Of a DNA stretch of 10,558 nt, positions 1-6,023 are shown piece by piece. Source of the DNA: Methanobrevibacter sp. (GTDB lineage: Archaea > Methanobacteriota > Methanobacteria > Methanobacteriales > Methanobacteriaceae). A program made the translations under genes and the position numbers. How positions within the stretch are numbered: position 1 is the first letter of the stretch; each line of letters begins with the position of its first letter. Where the stretch lies: the NCBI GenBank assembly GCA_031289975.1, contig JAITOM010000425.1, forward strand, positions 1 through 10,558, in the 5' to 3' direction. Under the pieces are notes generated by a model, which saw only the letters and a program-made list of their open reading frames with translations, made no database searches and was not told the DNA's origin.

Positions 1-99
1 TTCAAAACCTATTGTCTGTTTTATTACAGAGTTAATAGCTTTTTCTAAATACTTTTCAGCATTGTAAGTAGGTATAATTATGCTAATTTTAGGTTCCAT
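1..99 (-). CDS. Family 2 glycosyltransferase, N-terminal 33 codons (partial, runs off the window)
   Basis: The visible peptide starts MEPKISIIIPTYNAEKYLEK and continues to ...INSVIKQTIGFE at the window edge. The pattern ISIIIPTYNAEKYL, followed by a helix ending in SVIKQT, is the hallmark start of GT-A fold family 2 glycosyltransferases, where the first beta strand and following loop bind the nucleotide part of the sugar donor. Such enzymes usually act at the inner face of the membrane in building cell-wall, S-layer or exported polysaccharide sugars; the specific acceptor cannot be told from 33 residues. The start is the ATG at 97-99; a GTGAG-like ribosome binding site lies about 5 bases upstream. 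The gene points away from everything else in the window, and its upstream region is directly abutted by an element end (118 onwards) that contains a TATA-like run. Confidence 0.85.
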   Translation of the reverse strand, partial: MEPKISIIIPTYNAEKYLEKAINSVIKQTIGFE

Positions 100-117
100 T
101 AATCTCACATTTCCATA

Positions 118-186
118 TATAATGGTGAAAAAAGGATTGTAATTAATCATTTATTTTCAAATGTCTTATTTTTAAAAATTTCAAAT
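118..186 (+). repeat. Left-end fragment of family A element (copy A1)
   Basis: Positions 118-153 match 2365-2400 (the left end of copy A3) at 31 of 36 bases, and similarity continues to about 186. It starts TATAATGG, close to the family terminus TATAGTGG. The other end is missing: homology stops just before the family C-type terminus at 198, so this copy looks truncated by a later insertion. The TATATAT run at its edge is 16-22 bases upstream of the glycosyltransferase start codon. Confidence 0.55.
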
Positions 187-197
187 TAAGATAATAT

Positions 198-220
198 GGG
201 CTGTGAAAATCGAACTGATA
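198..220 (+). repeat. Isolated family C terminal inverted repeat
   Basis: GGGCTGTGAAAA followed by TCGAACTGATA matches the termini of the complete element at 1496-1681 with one deleted base and one substitution. No partner end is clear nearby. The decayed transposase begins 120 bases inside this end, so it may be the surviving left end of the insertion sequence that mobilised family C (inference). Confidence 0.5.
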
Positions 221-221
221 T

Positions 222-258
222 ACTAATAAAACTTATCAATAAAGATTTGAACATTGTC
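222..258 (-). repeat. Dispersed 37-bp motif F, copy 1
   Basis: This 37-bp stretch matches 1126-1162 at 33 of 37 positions in the same orientation. Its core (233-253) also matches 10257-10277 in inverse orientation with four mismatches. It sits directly inside the family C terminus at 198-220, so it may be subterminal sequence of the same insertion sequence. Confidence 0.45.
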
Positions 259-339
259 GAAAGATTAATTTAATTTCATGATAACTAAAAATCATTCTCT
301 TATTAACTTCAGATAACCAAGTATATAAAGTTTGTGATA

Positions 340-798
340 ATGACTTCAAAGTTGAAATTAGAAAAAGTAGAATATTTCTTAAAAAGGAACGGGTATTCGA
401 ACAATCTTAGGATTTTTAGAATAGTTTGGAAAAAATGTGGAATTTATTATAGATAATGAAAAAGATAACTGTATGCATTGTAACAGTGCGTATGTTGCCT
501 ATAATGGGACTGACAGTTTAAAGTGAATAAACATGAAAATTTTAATGTTTTCGTGCAAAAATATAAATGTAATGGTTGTAAGTCTTATTATAGGTCAGAC
601 CATGATTCTTTAGTTGCTAAATATAGTAATCATGTTCATGAAGTTAATGAGTATATTAAAGAATTATTTTCACGGGTTTTAATTTCCAAAAATAATGTCA
701 GTAAAATAATAAACACCGTATTAGACGGCACTGTTCAAACTTTTACTGATGAAATATTCTTGAGAAGCAATAATTGGATCTATCAAAAACTTAACTGA
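340..798 (+). pseudogene. Decayed zinc-ribbon transposase (frameshifted, C-terminus lost)
   Basis: Three overlapping reading-frame pieces together resemble the N-terminal part of an insertion-sequence transposase. Piece 1 (340-456, ATG) reads ...EYFLKRNGYS...VWKKCGIYYR and stops. Piece 2 (437-526, another frame) carries NCMHCNSAYVAYNGTDSLK. Piece 3 (523-798, frame of piece 1) carries YKCNGCKSYYRSD and then a helical region ending NNWIYQKLN. The two CxxC pairs form the zinc ribbon typical of IS transposase N-termini; the following region resembles a helix-turn-helix DNA-binding segment. The DDE/DEDD catalytic domain is absent. Two frameshifts and the missing catalytic half make it nonfunctional. 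The last codons fall in an inverted repeat (781-925), which suggests that another small element truncated it. The family of the parent insertion sequence is not determined. Confidence 0.6.
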
Positions 799-925
799 AA
801 TGGCACAGTACTACATTTACTTGAGATTTTAATATTTTTAAAAGTTTTGTGTAATGATTTTAAACATTATTGAAATTTTAAAGTTTTTTTAAGATAAAAA
901 TTTGATTTCAGTTAAATTTTTGATA
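781..925. repeat. Inverted-repeat element E (about 145 bp)
   Basis: The outer arms 781-801 and 905-925 are reverse complements over 21 bases with a single mismatch. Weak similarity extends outwards (TTGGA at 774 and TTGG at 934-931 on the other strand). The 103-bp interior has no open reading frame. The left arm overlaps the last codons of the transposase remnant. The size and shape fit a non-autonomous element, but I see no clear target duplication. Confidence 0.45.
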
Positions 926-946
926 CCTTTCCAAAATTAAGACTAT

Positions 947-1128
947 AGTGTTCTGTGTAATTAATGTACTTTATTATTCAAAAAATTTTTGCAAATTATT
1001 TTTTCAAATATTAATATTTATCTTTTAAATTTAATTTAAAGAAATAAAAATCATTTTTGATTGTAAATATTTAATTGGATTTTGTAAAATTAATATATAA
1101 ATAAAAGAAAATAATTTTACAGAACACT
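947..1128. mobile_element. MITE-like element D (182 bp)
   Basis: The ends are reverse complements. The left end starts AGTGTTCTGTGTAATTA and the right end, read on the minus strand, starts AGTGTTCTGTAAAATTA; 24 of the first 32 positions agree. The interior is AT-rich and noncoding. TA dinucleotides at 946-947 and 1128-1129 flank the GTGTTCTGT core and could be a TA target duplication, but in such AT-rich DNA this is weak. It interrupts sequence next to motif F copy 2. Confidence 0.5.
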
Positions 1129-1162
1129 AATAAAACTTATCAGTAAAAATTTAGACATTGTC
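1126..1162 (-). repeat. Dispersed 37-bp motif F, copy 2
   Basis: This copy shares 33 of 37 positions with 222-258. A 21-base core at 1137-1157 is identical to the reverse complement of 10257-10277. Its outer edge overlaps the right end of element D by three bases. Confidence 0.5.
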
Positions 1163-1212
1163 AATTTATCTATTAAATGAGGTAAAATACAATATATAAA
1201 TCTTTTAATTGT

Positions 1213-1314
1213 TTGAGGATGTAAACTTTTATGGAGGTTTACCAAAATCTGAGGTTTTCTTTATATATGAAAATCCAAAATTTGCAAAACCTCCATACTT
1301 TTTGACACTCTCAA
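1213..1314. repeat. Long imperfect palindrome, about 100 bp
   Basis: The two halves align without gaps from TTGAG at 1213 and, on the minus strand, from 1314 inwards. They share TTGAG..TGT and then a perfect block, ATGGAGGTTT at 1231-1240 against AAACCTCCAT at 1287-1296; matching continues through CAAA to near the centre at about 1263. A smaller unit, 1231-1296, is flanked by ACTTTT on both sides (1225-1230 and 1297-1302), which could be a target duplication. Either a tiny MITE or a strongly folded RNA is possible. A short open frame across it (1209-1334) has neither ATG nor ribosome binding site. Confidence 0.5.
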
Positions 1315-1382
1315 TTGTTTTAATTTATAAATAAATAATTAAATATAAAAATTTTTAATTAAATATCTATAGTTTTTTGTGA

Positions 1383-1442
1383 AATTAAATATTTATAATT
1401 TATATAGTAATTATATGAATTCAATTAAATATTTATAATTTA
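1383..1442. repeat. 20-bp direct repeat with 40-bp period
   Basis: AATTAAATATTTATAATTTA occurs at 1383-1402 and identically at 1423-1442. The shorter core AATTAAATAT also occurs at 1337 and 1357. Iteron-like spacing is possible, but the composition is so AT-rich that chance or slippage is more likely. Nothing else is recognisable in 1315-1495. Confidence 0.4.
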
Positions 1443-1495
1443 AAATTGACTCATAATGTTTTAATTTTAATTTAAAAAATATTTTATAAAAAATT

Positions 1496-1681
1496 GAGAC
1501 TGTGAAAAATTCAACTGATGAAACTATAATACTTTATTCAATACTTATAATACTTCATTTTTTAAAGCATTTTAATAAGTTTATAAGATCAATACAGTGC
1601 TAAAAAAAAGATTTTTACTTACACATACATTTGAGTAGAAAGTTGATGAATAAATTTATCAGTTGGATTTTTCACAGCCCC
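1496..1681. mobile_element. Complete MITE of family C (186 bp) with 7-bp target duplication
   Basis: The left end (1496-1522) and the reverse complement of the right end (1681-1655) agree at 23 of 27 positions without gaps. The right terminus on the minus strand begins GGGGCTGTGAAAAATCC. AAAAATT flanks both sides (1489-1495 and 1682-1688), consistent with a target-site duplication. The 130-bp interior has no open frame of note. The same terminus occurs at 198, in front of the decayed transposase, which is the probable source of mobility (inference). Confidence 0.7.
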
Positions 1682-1736
1682 AAAAATTCTTTGAAAATAA
1701 AAAAAATCTAATTAAAAAATTTTTTATTTTTTAAAA

Positions 1737-1969
1737 TATAGTCATTTTGGAAAAGTTCTTAAATTTTGGATGAAAAATTTTTTTATTAAATTATTTAATT
1801 TTTGATATTACCTTATAAAAATTAATAATTTTAAATTTTAAATAATTTAAATATATTTTAATTAATATAAATGATTTTAAATTAATATTTTTTTAATAAT
1901 ATTTATTTTTAAAAAAGTTCATTTATTTAAAAAAGTTCATTTATTAAGAACTTTATCAAAACCACTATA
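1737..1969 (-). mobile_element. MITE-like element of family A, complete copy A2 (233 bp)
   Basis: The left end begins TATAGTCATTTTGG and runs into AAAAGTTCTTAAATTTTGG; the right end, read on the minus strand, begins TATAGTGGTTTTGATAAAG. The whole element aligns to the reverse complement of 10347-10558 almost end to end. The length difference is largely an 18-bp tandem duplication at 1911-1945. There is no coding frame. The termini share TATAGT..TTTT...AAAGTT, and the outer TA could be the target dinucleotide, as in the IS630/Tc1-mariner group (inference). Confidence 0.65.
1911..1945. repeat. 18-bp tandem duplication inside A2
   Basis: AAAAAAGTTCATTTATT occurs at 1911-1927 and again at 1929-1945, a period of 18. 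Copy A4 has only one unit here, so the duplication arose after the two copies separated. Confidence 0.7.
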
Positions 1970-2030
1970 TATTAATAAATTATACAATAATAGTTCTTTA
2001 TTAAAATATATATTATAATAATTTTATTAT

Positions 2031-2066
2031 ATAAACAGATTCTCTCTTATAAACAAATTCTCTCTA
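2031..2066. repeat. 18-bp tandem duplication
   Basis: ATAAACAGATTCTCTCTT (2031-2048) is followed at once by ATAAACAAATTCTCTCTA (2049-2066): two units of 18 with two differences. It lies in a 395-bp stretch (1970-2364) that otherwise shows only AT-rich DNA without a usable reading frame. Confidence 0.7.
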
Positions 2067-2364
2067 TAAATTAATTAAATCTAATAAATAATTAGAATTA
2101 ATTAAAAACAGCATTTAATAATTTTTAATTTAGTATCTACAATTTAATATTCACTATCTTTAATTGTATTATAAATTAATTAAAAATTTAATAAAAGTAA
2201 GTTACAATTTAAGTTTATATAAAAAATCTATTAAGTTTATTATTATAATTCTAATAATATTATAGGACTAAAACAAGAAAATGCATTATTTAATAAAATA
2301 GTATATATAATTTGTTTTTATATATATTGTGATGAAATTGAAATTATATTATCTATAATATCGC

Positions 2365-2913
2365 TATAGTGGTTAAAAAATTTTTGTAATTAATCATTTA
2401 TTTTTAAATATCTCATTTTTAAATATTTCAATTAATATTAAATTAATTTTTTAAACAATGATTTTTATCTTTTTATTTTTAAAAATAATAATTATAATCT
2501 TTTTAATTAAAAATTTGACATTTACAGTATAATTTAAAAATTTCATTATTGATCTTCTTCAATTAGAAACGAAAAATCTTAGATTTTCCTAAGTTATCTT
2601 CGATAACAAATCTTTGATTTTCTTTAGTGAAATTTTTTATTTCACTTAGAAAAACGAAATTTTTCTTTATACTTACAAACATTATTTCATACATTATAAA
2701 TAATTTTTTAAAAATAAAATAATTTTTTTAAAAATATATTGTCAAAATATATTAATTTAAAATTGTTTATATTAATTAAAATATATTCGTATTATTTAAA
2801 ATTTAAAATTATAGATTTTCATGAAGTAATATTTAAAATTAAATAATATAATTAAATATTATAATAAAAAAATTATCATTTTAAAATTTAAGAACTTTTT
2901 TATAATGATTATA
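2365..2913 (+). mobile_element. Long family A element A3 (549 bp) with internal cargo
   Basis: The left end begins TATAGTGGTTAAAAAA; the right end on the minus strand begins TATAATCATTATAAAAAAG and continues GTTCTTAAATTTT, as in A2 and A4. The right 180 bp (about 2735-2913) aligns with 10400-10558. The left 65 bp align instead with A1 at 118-186. Between them are about 300 bp not found in the short copies, holding a row of hairpins (2571-2666) and a small minus-strand open frame (2563-2694, 43 residues, no ribosome binding site). A1 and A3 thus represent a longer subtype of the family. Orientation is the same as A4 and opposite to A2. Confidence 0.6.
2571..2666. repeat. Array of five consecutive short hairpins
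   Basis: Stems in order: AAAATC/GATTTT (2573-2578 with 2582-2587); GTTATC/GATAAC (2593-2598 with 2602-2607); AAATC/GATTT (2608-2612 with 2616-2620); AGTGAAAT/ATTTCACT (2626-2633 with 2639-2646); AGAAAAA/TTTTTCT (2648-2654 with 2660-2666). Loops are 3 to 5 bases. Hairpins 1 and 3 belong to a 34-bp direct repeat (2574-2594 against 2608-2628, 17 of 21 identical). The minus strand across the array is open (2563-2694) and encodes ...TKENQRFVIEDNLGKSKIF..., which could be a real small peptide or a coincidence. Confidence 0.6.
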
Positions 2914-2918
2914 ATATA

Positions 2919-2954
2919 TTTAAAAATATAGGAAAATTTAAAAATATAGGAAAA
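2919..2954. repeat. 18-bp perfect tandem duplication
   Basis: TTTAAAAATATAGGAAAA occurs at 2919-2936 and identically at 2937-2954. It lies between the end of element A3 and the stop codon of the 46-codon gene, in that gene's 3' region. Confidence 0.75.
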
Positions 2955-2967
2955 TTATTTAATAAAA

Positions 2968-3108
2968 TTAGAAATCCATTTCACCTATTTGAGGGAATTT
3001 TTTTCTAACTTCATCGGTAGCATTTCTCTGATTTTTCTTTGGTTCAGGATTGCCAGTAGTTTCTTCATCACTTGTATTCTCAATTTTTTCTTTTTCTTCA
3101 TTTGTCAT
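2968..3108 (-). CDS. Small highly charged protein, 46 residues, unknown function
   Basis: I do not recognise this protein. It starts at the ATG 3106-3108 as MTNEEKEKIENTSDEETTGN, continues through a lysine/asparagine-rich middle (PEPKKNQRNATDEVRKK) and ends FPQIGEMDF before TAA. There is no signal peptide, membrane segment or cysteine. The composition (Glu, Lys, Asn, Asp, Thr) predicts a disordered, soluble peptide. The gene call rests on three things: a strong ribosome binding site, GAGGCGAT, about 6 bases before the ATG; a TATA-like promoter about 75 bases upstream; and codon use that reads as protein, unlike the surrounding repeats. An overlapping plus-strand frame (2989-3198) is very Phe/Ile-rich and is only its shadow. 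It could also be the surviving N-terminal part of a longer gene, although the stop codon is clean and followed by element-derived sequence. Confidence 0.6.
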   Translation of the reverse strand: MTNEEKEKIENTSDEETTGNPEPKKNQRNATDEVRKKFPQIGEMDF

Positions 3109-3177
3109 TATAAATCGCCTCGCATATTAATTACTCTAATTATTTATTATAATCAAAAATATCATTATTTAATTTGT

Positions 3178-3193
3178 TTTATATATAATTTTC
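3178..3193 (-). promoter_or_regulatory. Candidate BRE/TATA promoter for the 46-codon gene
   Basis: Read on the minus strand, GAAAATTATATATAAA is a purine-rich BRE-like run directly followed by a TATA box. Initiation some 25 bases downstream would leave an untranslated leader of roughly 45 to 50 bases before the start at 3108. AT richness makes chance matches likely. Confidence 0.35.
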
Positions 3194-3450
3194 TATAAAA
3201 AATAACTATGATTTATAATTAATTAAAAATTAATTTAAAAACAGATTTATTAACAATATTTAATTTAATATATATAAATAATTTTAATAATAGATATAAC
3301 AATTATTAAATTAGTAGCAAGCTATTAAATATGTAATAGACGAATCATATTAAAAATATCTAAGTAAAACTAAAATAGAAAAAAAGTTGAAAAAGTATAA
3401 ATATAAAAAAGAACAAAAAGGATAAAATGGATATAAAGAGAAAAAAATAA

Positions 3451-3528
3451 CTGTTTAAAGCATTATAAGAATATATTAACCATATTCACTGATTTAAAAA
3501 ATGTTATAATGTTTTAAAAGTTAAACAG
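3451..3528. repeat. Imperfect inverted repeat in the gene-free region before trkH
   Basis: CTGTTTAA (3451-3458) pairs with TTAAACAG (3521-3528), and CATTATAA (3461-3468) pairs with TTATAATG inside the right arm. A second weaker pair, AAACAAGCTTTTA (3548-3560) with TAAAACTTGTTT (3596-3607), lies just downstream. The 590 bases between the small gene and trkH hold no convincing gene. A lysine-rich frame ending at about 3424 lacks a start codon. These inverted repeats could be remnants of small elements or folds in the trkH leader. Confidence 0.3.
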
Positions 3529-3699
3529 CGATTGAAATTCTATGTTTAAACAAGCTTTTATGTTTTTTTTTAAGATGTTGTTTTTGTATGAACTTTAAAA
3601 CTTGTTTTTAATTCTATAAAATATAATTTAATTTTATTAGAAATTTGAAATATTGATTAAATTAATACTTAAACATTAATTAAGCAGAATTGGAGCATA

Positions 3700-5127
3700 A
3701 TGTTAATGAAATATATTGTAAAAAATGATTGGTATACAGTAGGAAGACATCTTGGAACATTAATGATTGGGATAGGAATTTCTACTTTAATCCCATTAAT
3801 AATGGCTATTATCTATCAGGAAAACAATTATTTAAATTTCATTATTCCAGGATTATTTTCTATAATAATCGGGTATTTTTTTCACAAATTACCTGCAAAA
3901 GCTACTATAAAAATAAAACATGGGATGATAGTATCTTCATTAACATGGTTATGGGCGGGACTTATTGGTTCTTTTGTCATGATAGCATACACTCCTGATT
4001 TTATCAGTGCTTTTTTTGAAAATATTTCTGCATGGACAACAACTGGATTTACAATGTTTTCTGATGTTGAAGTTTTACCTTATTCAATACTTTTTTTAAG
4101 ATGTTTTGAACAATGGATTGGTGGTTTAGGGCTTGTTACTTTAATGATAGGTATATCTTTACAGTCTGGAAAAACTGTCACACAGTTATATAGATCAGAA
4201 GCAAGAGATGAAAAAATAAGTCCAAGTATAGGAAATACCTTGAAAAAATTAATTAAATTATATATTGGTGTTACCATTGTAGGAGTACTTATTTTTATAG
4301 TTGCTGGAATGCCAATTTTCGATGCAATATGTAACACATTTACATCAATATCCACTGGTGGTATCCCTATAAAAAATAATAGTATTGGATTCTATCATAA
4401 TAATTTATTTAATTTAATCTCAATATTTATAATGATAATTGGAGCAACGAGTTTCTTAACTGTTTATAAGTCAATTAGAACAAAAGCTCTTTCATTTTTA
4501 AGGGATATTCAATTTCAATTAATGATATTTTTAATCATAATATTTTTTATAATCTTATATTTTACAACAGACATGACTGCAATGGATCTTTTATTTCATG
4601 TTGTTTCATCTATAACCACAACAGGATCTTCTTTAGATACAAACACTCAAATAGCTAACTGGTCTTCAGTTGCAAAAGTCATGATAATTTTATTAATGAT
4701 TATTGGTGGTTCAACAGGTTCAACAGCAGGAGCTATTAAACTTATGAGGGTCATACTAATATTTAAAGGTTTTTATTCCCAAGTAATGAATGTGTTATCT
4801 CCTGAAAGTAGAGTCATTAAATTAAAAATTTCAAATTTAAAAATTAATGAATCATCAATAAAAGAAGCAAATAACTATCTTTCACTTTACATGTTAATTC
4901 TTGTAATTGGATGGTTAGTACTAATTTTCTATGGATATGATCCATTTAATGCTTTATTTGATGTAACATCTGCACAAGGAAATATTGGGCTAAGCACTGG
5001 GATTATAAGTGTTACTATGCCAGTATTTGCTAAAATAATGATAATTATTAATATGTGGTCAGGTAGGTTAGAAATAATTTCACTTTTAGTTCTTATAAGA
5101 GCTGGTTTTGATGTATTAAAAAAATGA
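3700..5127 (+). CDS. trkH: TrkH-type potassium uptake channel, membrane subunit
   Basis: A 475-residue integral membrane protein, full length for TrkH/KtrB, which moves K+ into the cell through a pore made of four repeated membrane-pore-membrane units and normally works with the cytoplasmic nucleotide-binding regulator TrkA. All four filter loops are visible: TTTGF (113-117), STGG (218-221), TTTGSS (306-311) and GNIGLS (427-432). Other family signatures are QWIGGLG (138-144), GGSTGSTAG (336-344) in the gating-loop helix, and NMWSGRLE (451-458) near the C-terminus. GGAG at 3692-3695 is 4 bases from the ATG at 3700 and 10 from the in-frame ATG at 3706 (MKYIVKNDW); either start is possible, and 3706 fits usual spacing slightly better. 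No trkA lies in the window. The gene stands alone and is convergent with the RsbW-like gene; a family B element end lies in the gap. There is no obvious terminator. Confidence 0.95.
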   Translation: MLMKYIVKNDWYTVGRHLGTLMIGIGISTLIPLIMAIIYQENNYLNFIIPGLFSIIIGYFFHKLPAKATIKIKHGMIVSSLTWLWAGLIGSFVMIAYTPDFISAFFENISAWTTTGFTMFSDVEVLPYSILFLRCFEQWIGGLGLVTLMIGISLQSGKTVTQLYRSEARDEKISPSIGNTLKKLIKLYIGVTIVGVLIFIVAGMPIFDAICNTFTSISTGGIPIKNNSIGFYHNNLFNLISIFIMIIGATSFLTVYKSIRTKALSFLRDIQFQLMIFLIIIFFIILYFTTDMTAMDLLFHVVSSITTTGSSLDTNTQIANWSSVAKVMIILLMIIGGSTGSTAGAIKLMRVILIFKGFYSQVMNVLSPESRVIKLKISNLKINESSIKEANNYLSLYMLILVIGWLVLIFYGYDPFNALFDVTSAQGNIGLSTGIISVTMPVFAKIMIIINMWSGRLEIISLLVLIRAGFDVLKK

Positions 5128-5240
5128 TCTATGAATCAATCCTCACAAAACTAAAATAAAAAAATAACACTTAATGTAAACTATAAAACATCAAACACAA
5201 CAATTATCTAAACATTAAAACTATACTCTAATTAATAGGG

Positions 5241-5306
5241 GCTTAATGCTTTTATGCTAAAATCTAAATTCCAAAGTGTGAATTTCCATCCTCTTTTTAC
5301 AGTGCC
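5241..5306 (+). repeat. Right-end portion of family B MITE (copy B1)
   Basis: Positions 5243-5306 match 10141-10204 without gaps at 57 of 64 bases, ending in CTCTTTTTACAGTGCC. The left terminus expected near 5180 is not recognisable, so this copy is eroded or partial. It lies between the convergent trkH and RsbW-like genes, 17 bases beyond the latter's stop codon. The rest of the intergenic gap (5128-5240) shows nothing recognisable. Confidence 0.6.
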
Positions 5307-5323
5307 GAAATAAATGCCTAAAA

Positions 5324-5740
5324 TTAAATTGTCTTAACAATAGTTAAAATATTTTCCCCATTCTCATATTTGTAATACATTTCATCCACATTTTTTTTAA
5401 TGATAAAAATCCCAAGTCCCCCAATTTTTCTTTGATCTGCATCAAGGCATGTGTCGGGGTCTAAGACTTTTAAAGGATTAAAAGGAATTCCTTTGTCTTT
5501 GAATGTAATCATGATTTTTAATGGATCTCTCTCTACTTCAATTCTTACATGAATATTTCTATCTTCCAAATCACTATCTTTAAAAGCATGATTAACTATA
5601 TTAATAAAAATTTCCTCTACAGCAAGTTCTAAGTGTATTATTAAACTTTCAAAAACCTCAAATGAATTTAGTGAATTTCTTATGAAATCAAATAAATTAT
5701 TTAATTCATTTGAATCTGCAGGCAAAATGATCTCTTTCAT
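5324..5740 (-). CDS. RsbW/SpoIIAB-like serine kinase (anti-sigma-type ATPase)
   Basis: A 138-residue single-domain GHKL ATPase of the HATPase_c_2 type, the usual length for RsbW/SpoIIAB. In bacteria these bind ATP, phosphorylate a serine of a STAS antagonist, and hold or release a sigma factor. Visible boxes: N box LELAVEEIFINIVNHAF (37-53, Glu42/43 and Asn47/Asn50), G1 FKDKGIPFNP (80-89, Asp82 and Gly84), and G2 KIGGLGIFIIKKNVDEMYY (105-123). No membrane segment is seen, so it is cytoplasmic. A STAS protein, its expected substrate, is encoded at the other end of the same collinear cluster. Archaea have no bacterial-type sigma factor, so the target is unknown. The start is the ATG at 5738-5740; no good ribosome binding site precedes it. 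A 347-bp gap holding a family B MITE with a terminator-like hairpin separates it from the GH3 gene upstream, and it appears to have its own TATA box. Confidence 0.88.
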   Translation of the reverse strand: MKEIILPADSNELNNLFDFIRNSLNSFEVFESLIIHLELAVEEIFINIVNHAFKDSDLEDRNIHVRIEVERDPLKIMITFKDKGIPFNPLKVLDPDTCLDADQRKIGGLGIFIIKKNVDEMYYKYENGENILTIVKTI

Positions 5741-5800
5741 AATTAACTTTCAATATTTATTTAAAAATCTTTAATTCAATTTATATCTATATTTTTAATC

Positions 5801-5820
5801 CATTATAATATATAGTTTTT
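5801..5820 (-). promoter_or_regulatory. Candidate TATA promoter for the RsbW-like gene
   Basis: On the minus strand the sequence reads AAAAACTATATATTATAATG: an A-rich BRE-like stretch followed by TATATATT. Initiation about 25 bases downstream would give a leader of roughly 40 bases to the start at 5740. If real, it would let this gene be transcribed apart from the GH3 genes. Confidence 0.35.
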
Positions 5821-5883
5821 ACAAAAATAATTTTTTTAAAGTTTAATGTTCATTTGGAATAATGAAAAATTGATTAATTTAAT

Positions 5884-6023
5884 GGTTGTGTAAAAAGAAG
5901 ATGGAAATTTAAAAAAAATCTGAAATCTGGTTTTTAACCAGATTTGGATCAACAATGGTTTTTTCATTAATTTTGGAATTGTTGCCCAGTTTCTGCAAAA
6001 ATCAATCCTCTTTTTGCAGTGCC
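5884..6023. mobile_element. Complete family B MITE (140 bp, copy B2) with perfect 8-bp target duplication
   Basis: The left end begins GGTTGTGTAAAAAGAAGATG. The right end on the minus strand begins GGCACTGCAAAAAGAGGATT; apart from a three-base block near the tip and scattered changes, the two agree. AATTTAAT flanks it on both sides (5876-5883 and 6024-6031), a perfect 8-bp duplication. It has no coding capacity. It is inserted between the second GH3 gene and the RsbW-like gene; without it and one duplication the gap would be about 200 bp. An 8-bp duplication is also reported for ISM1 of Methanobrevibacter smithii, a possible helper (from memory, not tested). Confidence 0.8.
5911..5945 (-). 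terminator. Hairpin plus U8 tract inside MITE B2
   Basis: On the minus strand a perfect 10-bp stem, AAATCTGGTT with AACCAGATTT around a 3-base loop (5945-5923), is followed by CAGA and then eight T residues (5918-5911). This is the shape of an intrinsic terminator, and archaeal RNA polymerase also stops at U-tracts alone. It lies 143 bases after the GH3 stop codon and 171 bases before the RsbW-like start, so it could end the GH3 transcript. Confidence 0.5.

Noticed and set aside
1209..1334. Open frame across the long palindrome (EDVNFYGGLPKSEVFF...)
   Set aside because: There is only a TTG start, with no ribosome binding site; the frame spans an inverted repeat, which tends to give coincidental open frames.
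198..1681. A single 1.48-kb insertion sequence bounded by the C-type ends at 198 and 1681
   Set aside because: The flanks of that pair show no shared duplication, whereas the pair 1496/1681 has AAAAATT on both sides, so the right end belongs to the 186-bp element.
1320..2970. Possible replication origin or CRISPR array because of many AT-rich repeats
   Set aside because: Repeats have different sequences and irregular spacing, there are no origin recognition box clusters, no cas genes and no regular spacers; mobile elements and tandem duplications explain them.
2989..3198. Plus-strand frame of 69 codons, Phe/Ile-rich, resembling a membrane peptide
   Set aside because: It is the antisense shadow of the 46-codon minus-strand gene, which has a ribosome binding site and balanced charged composition; the plus frame has no ribosome binding site.
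3360..3424. Lysine-rich open frame ending KYKYKKEQKG before TAA
   Set aside because: There is no start codon or ribosome binding site, and stop codons lie just upstream; the AT/AAA-rich composition alone can produce it.
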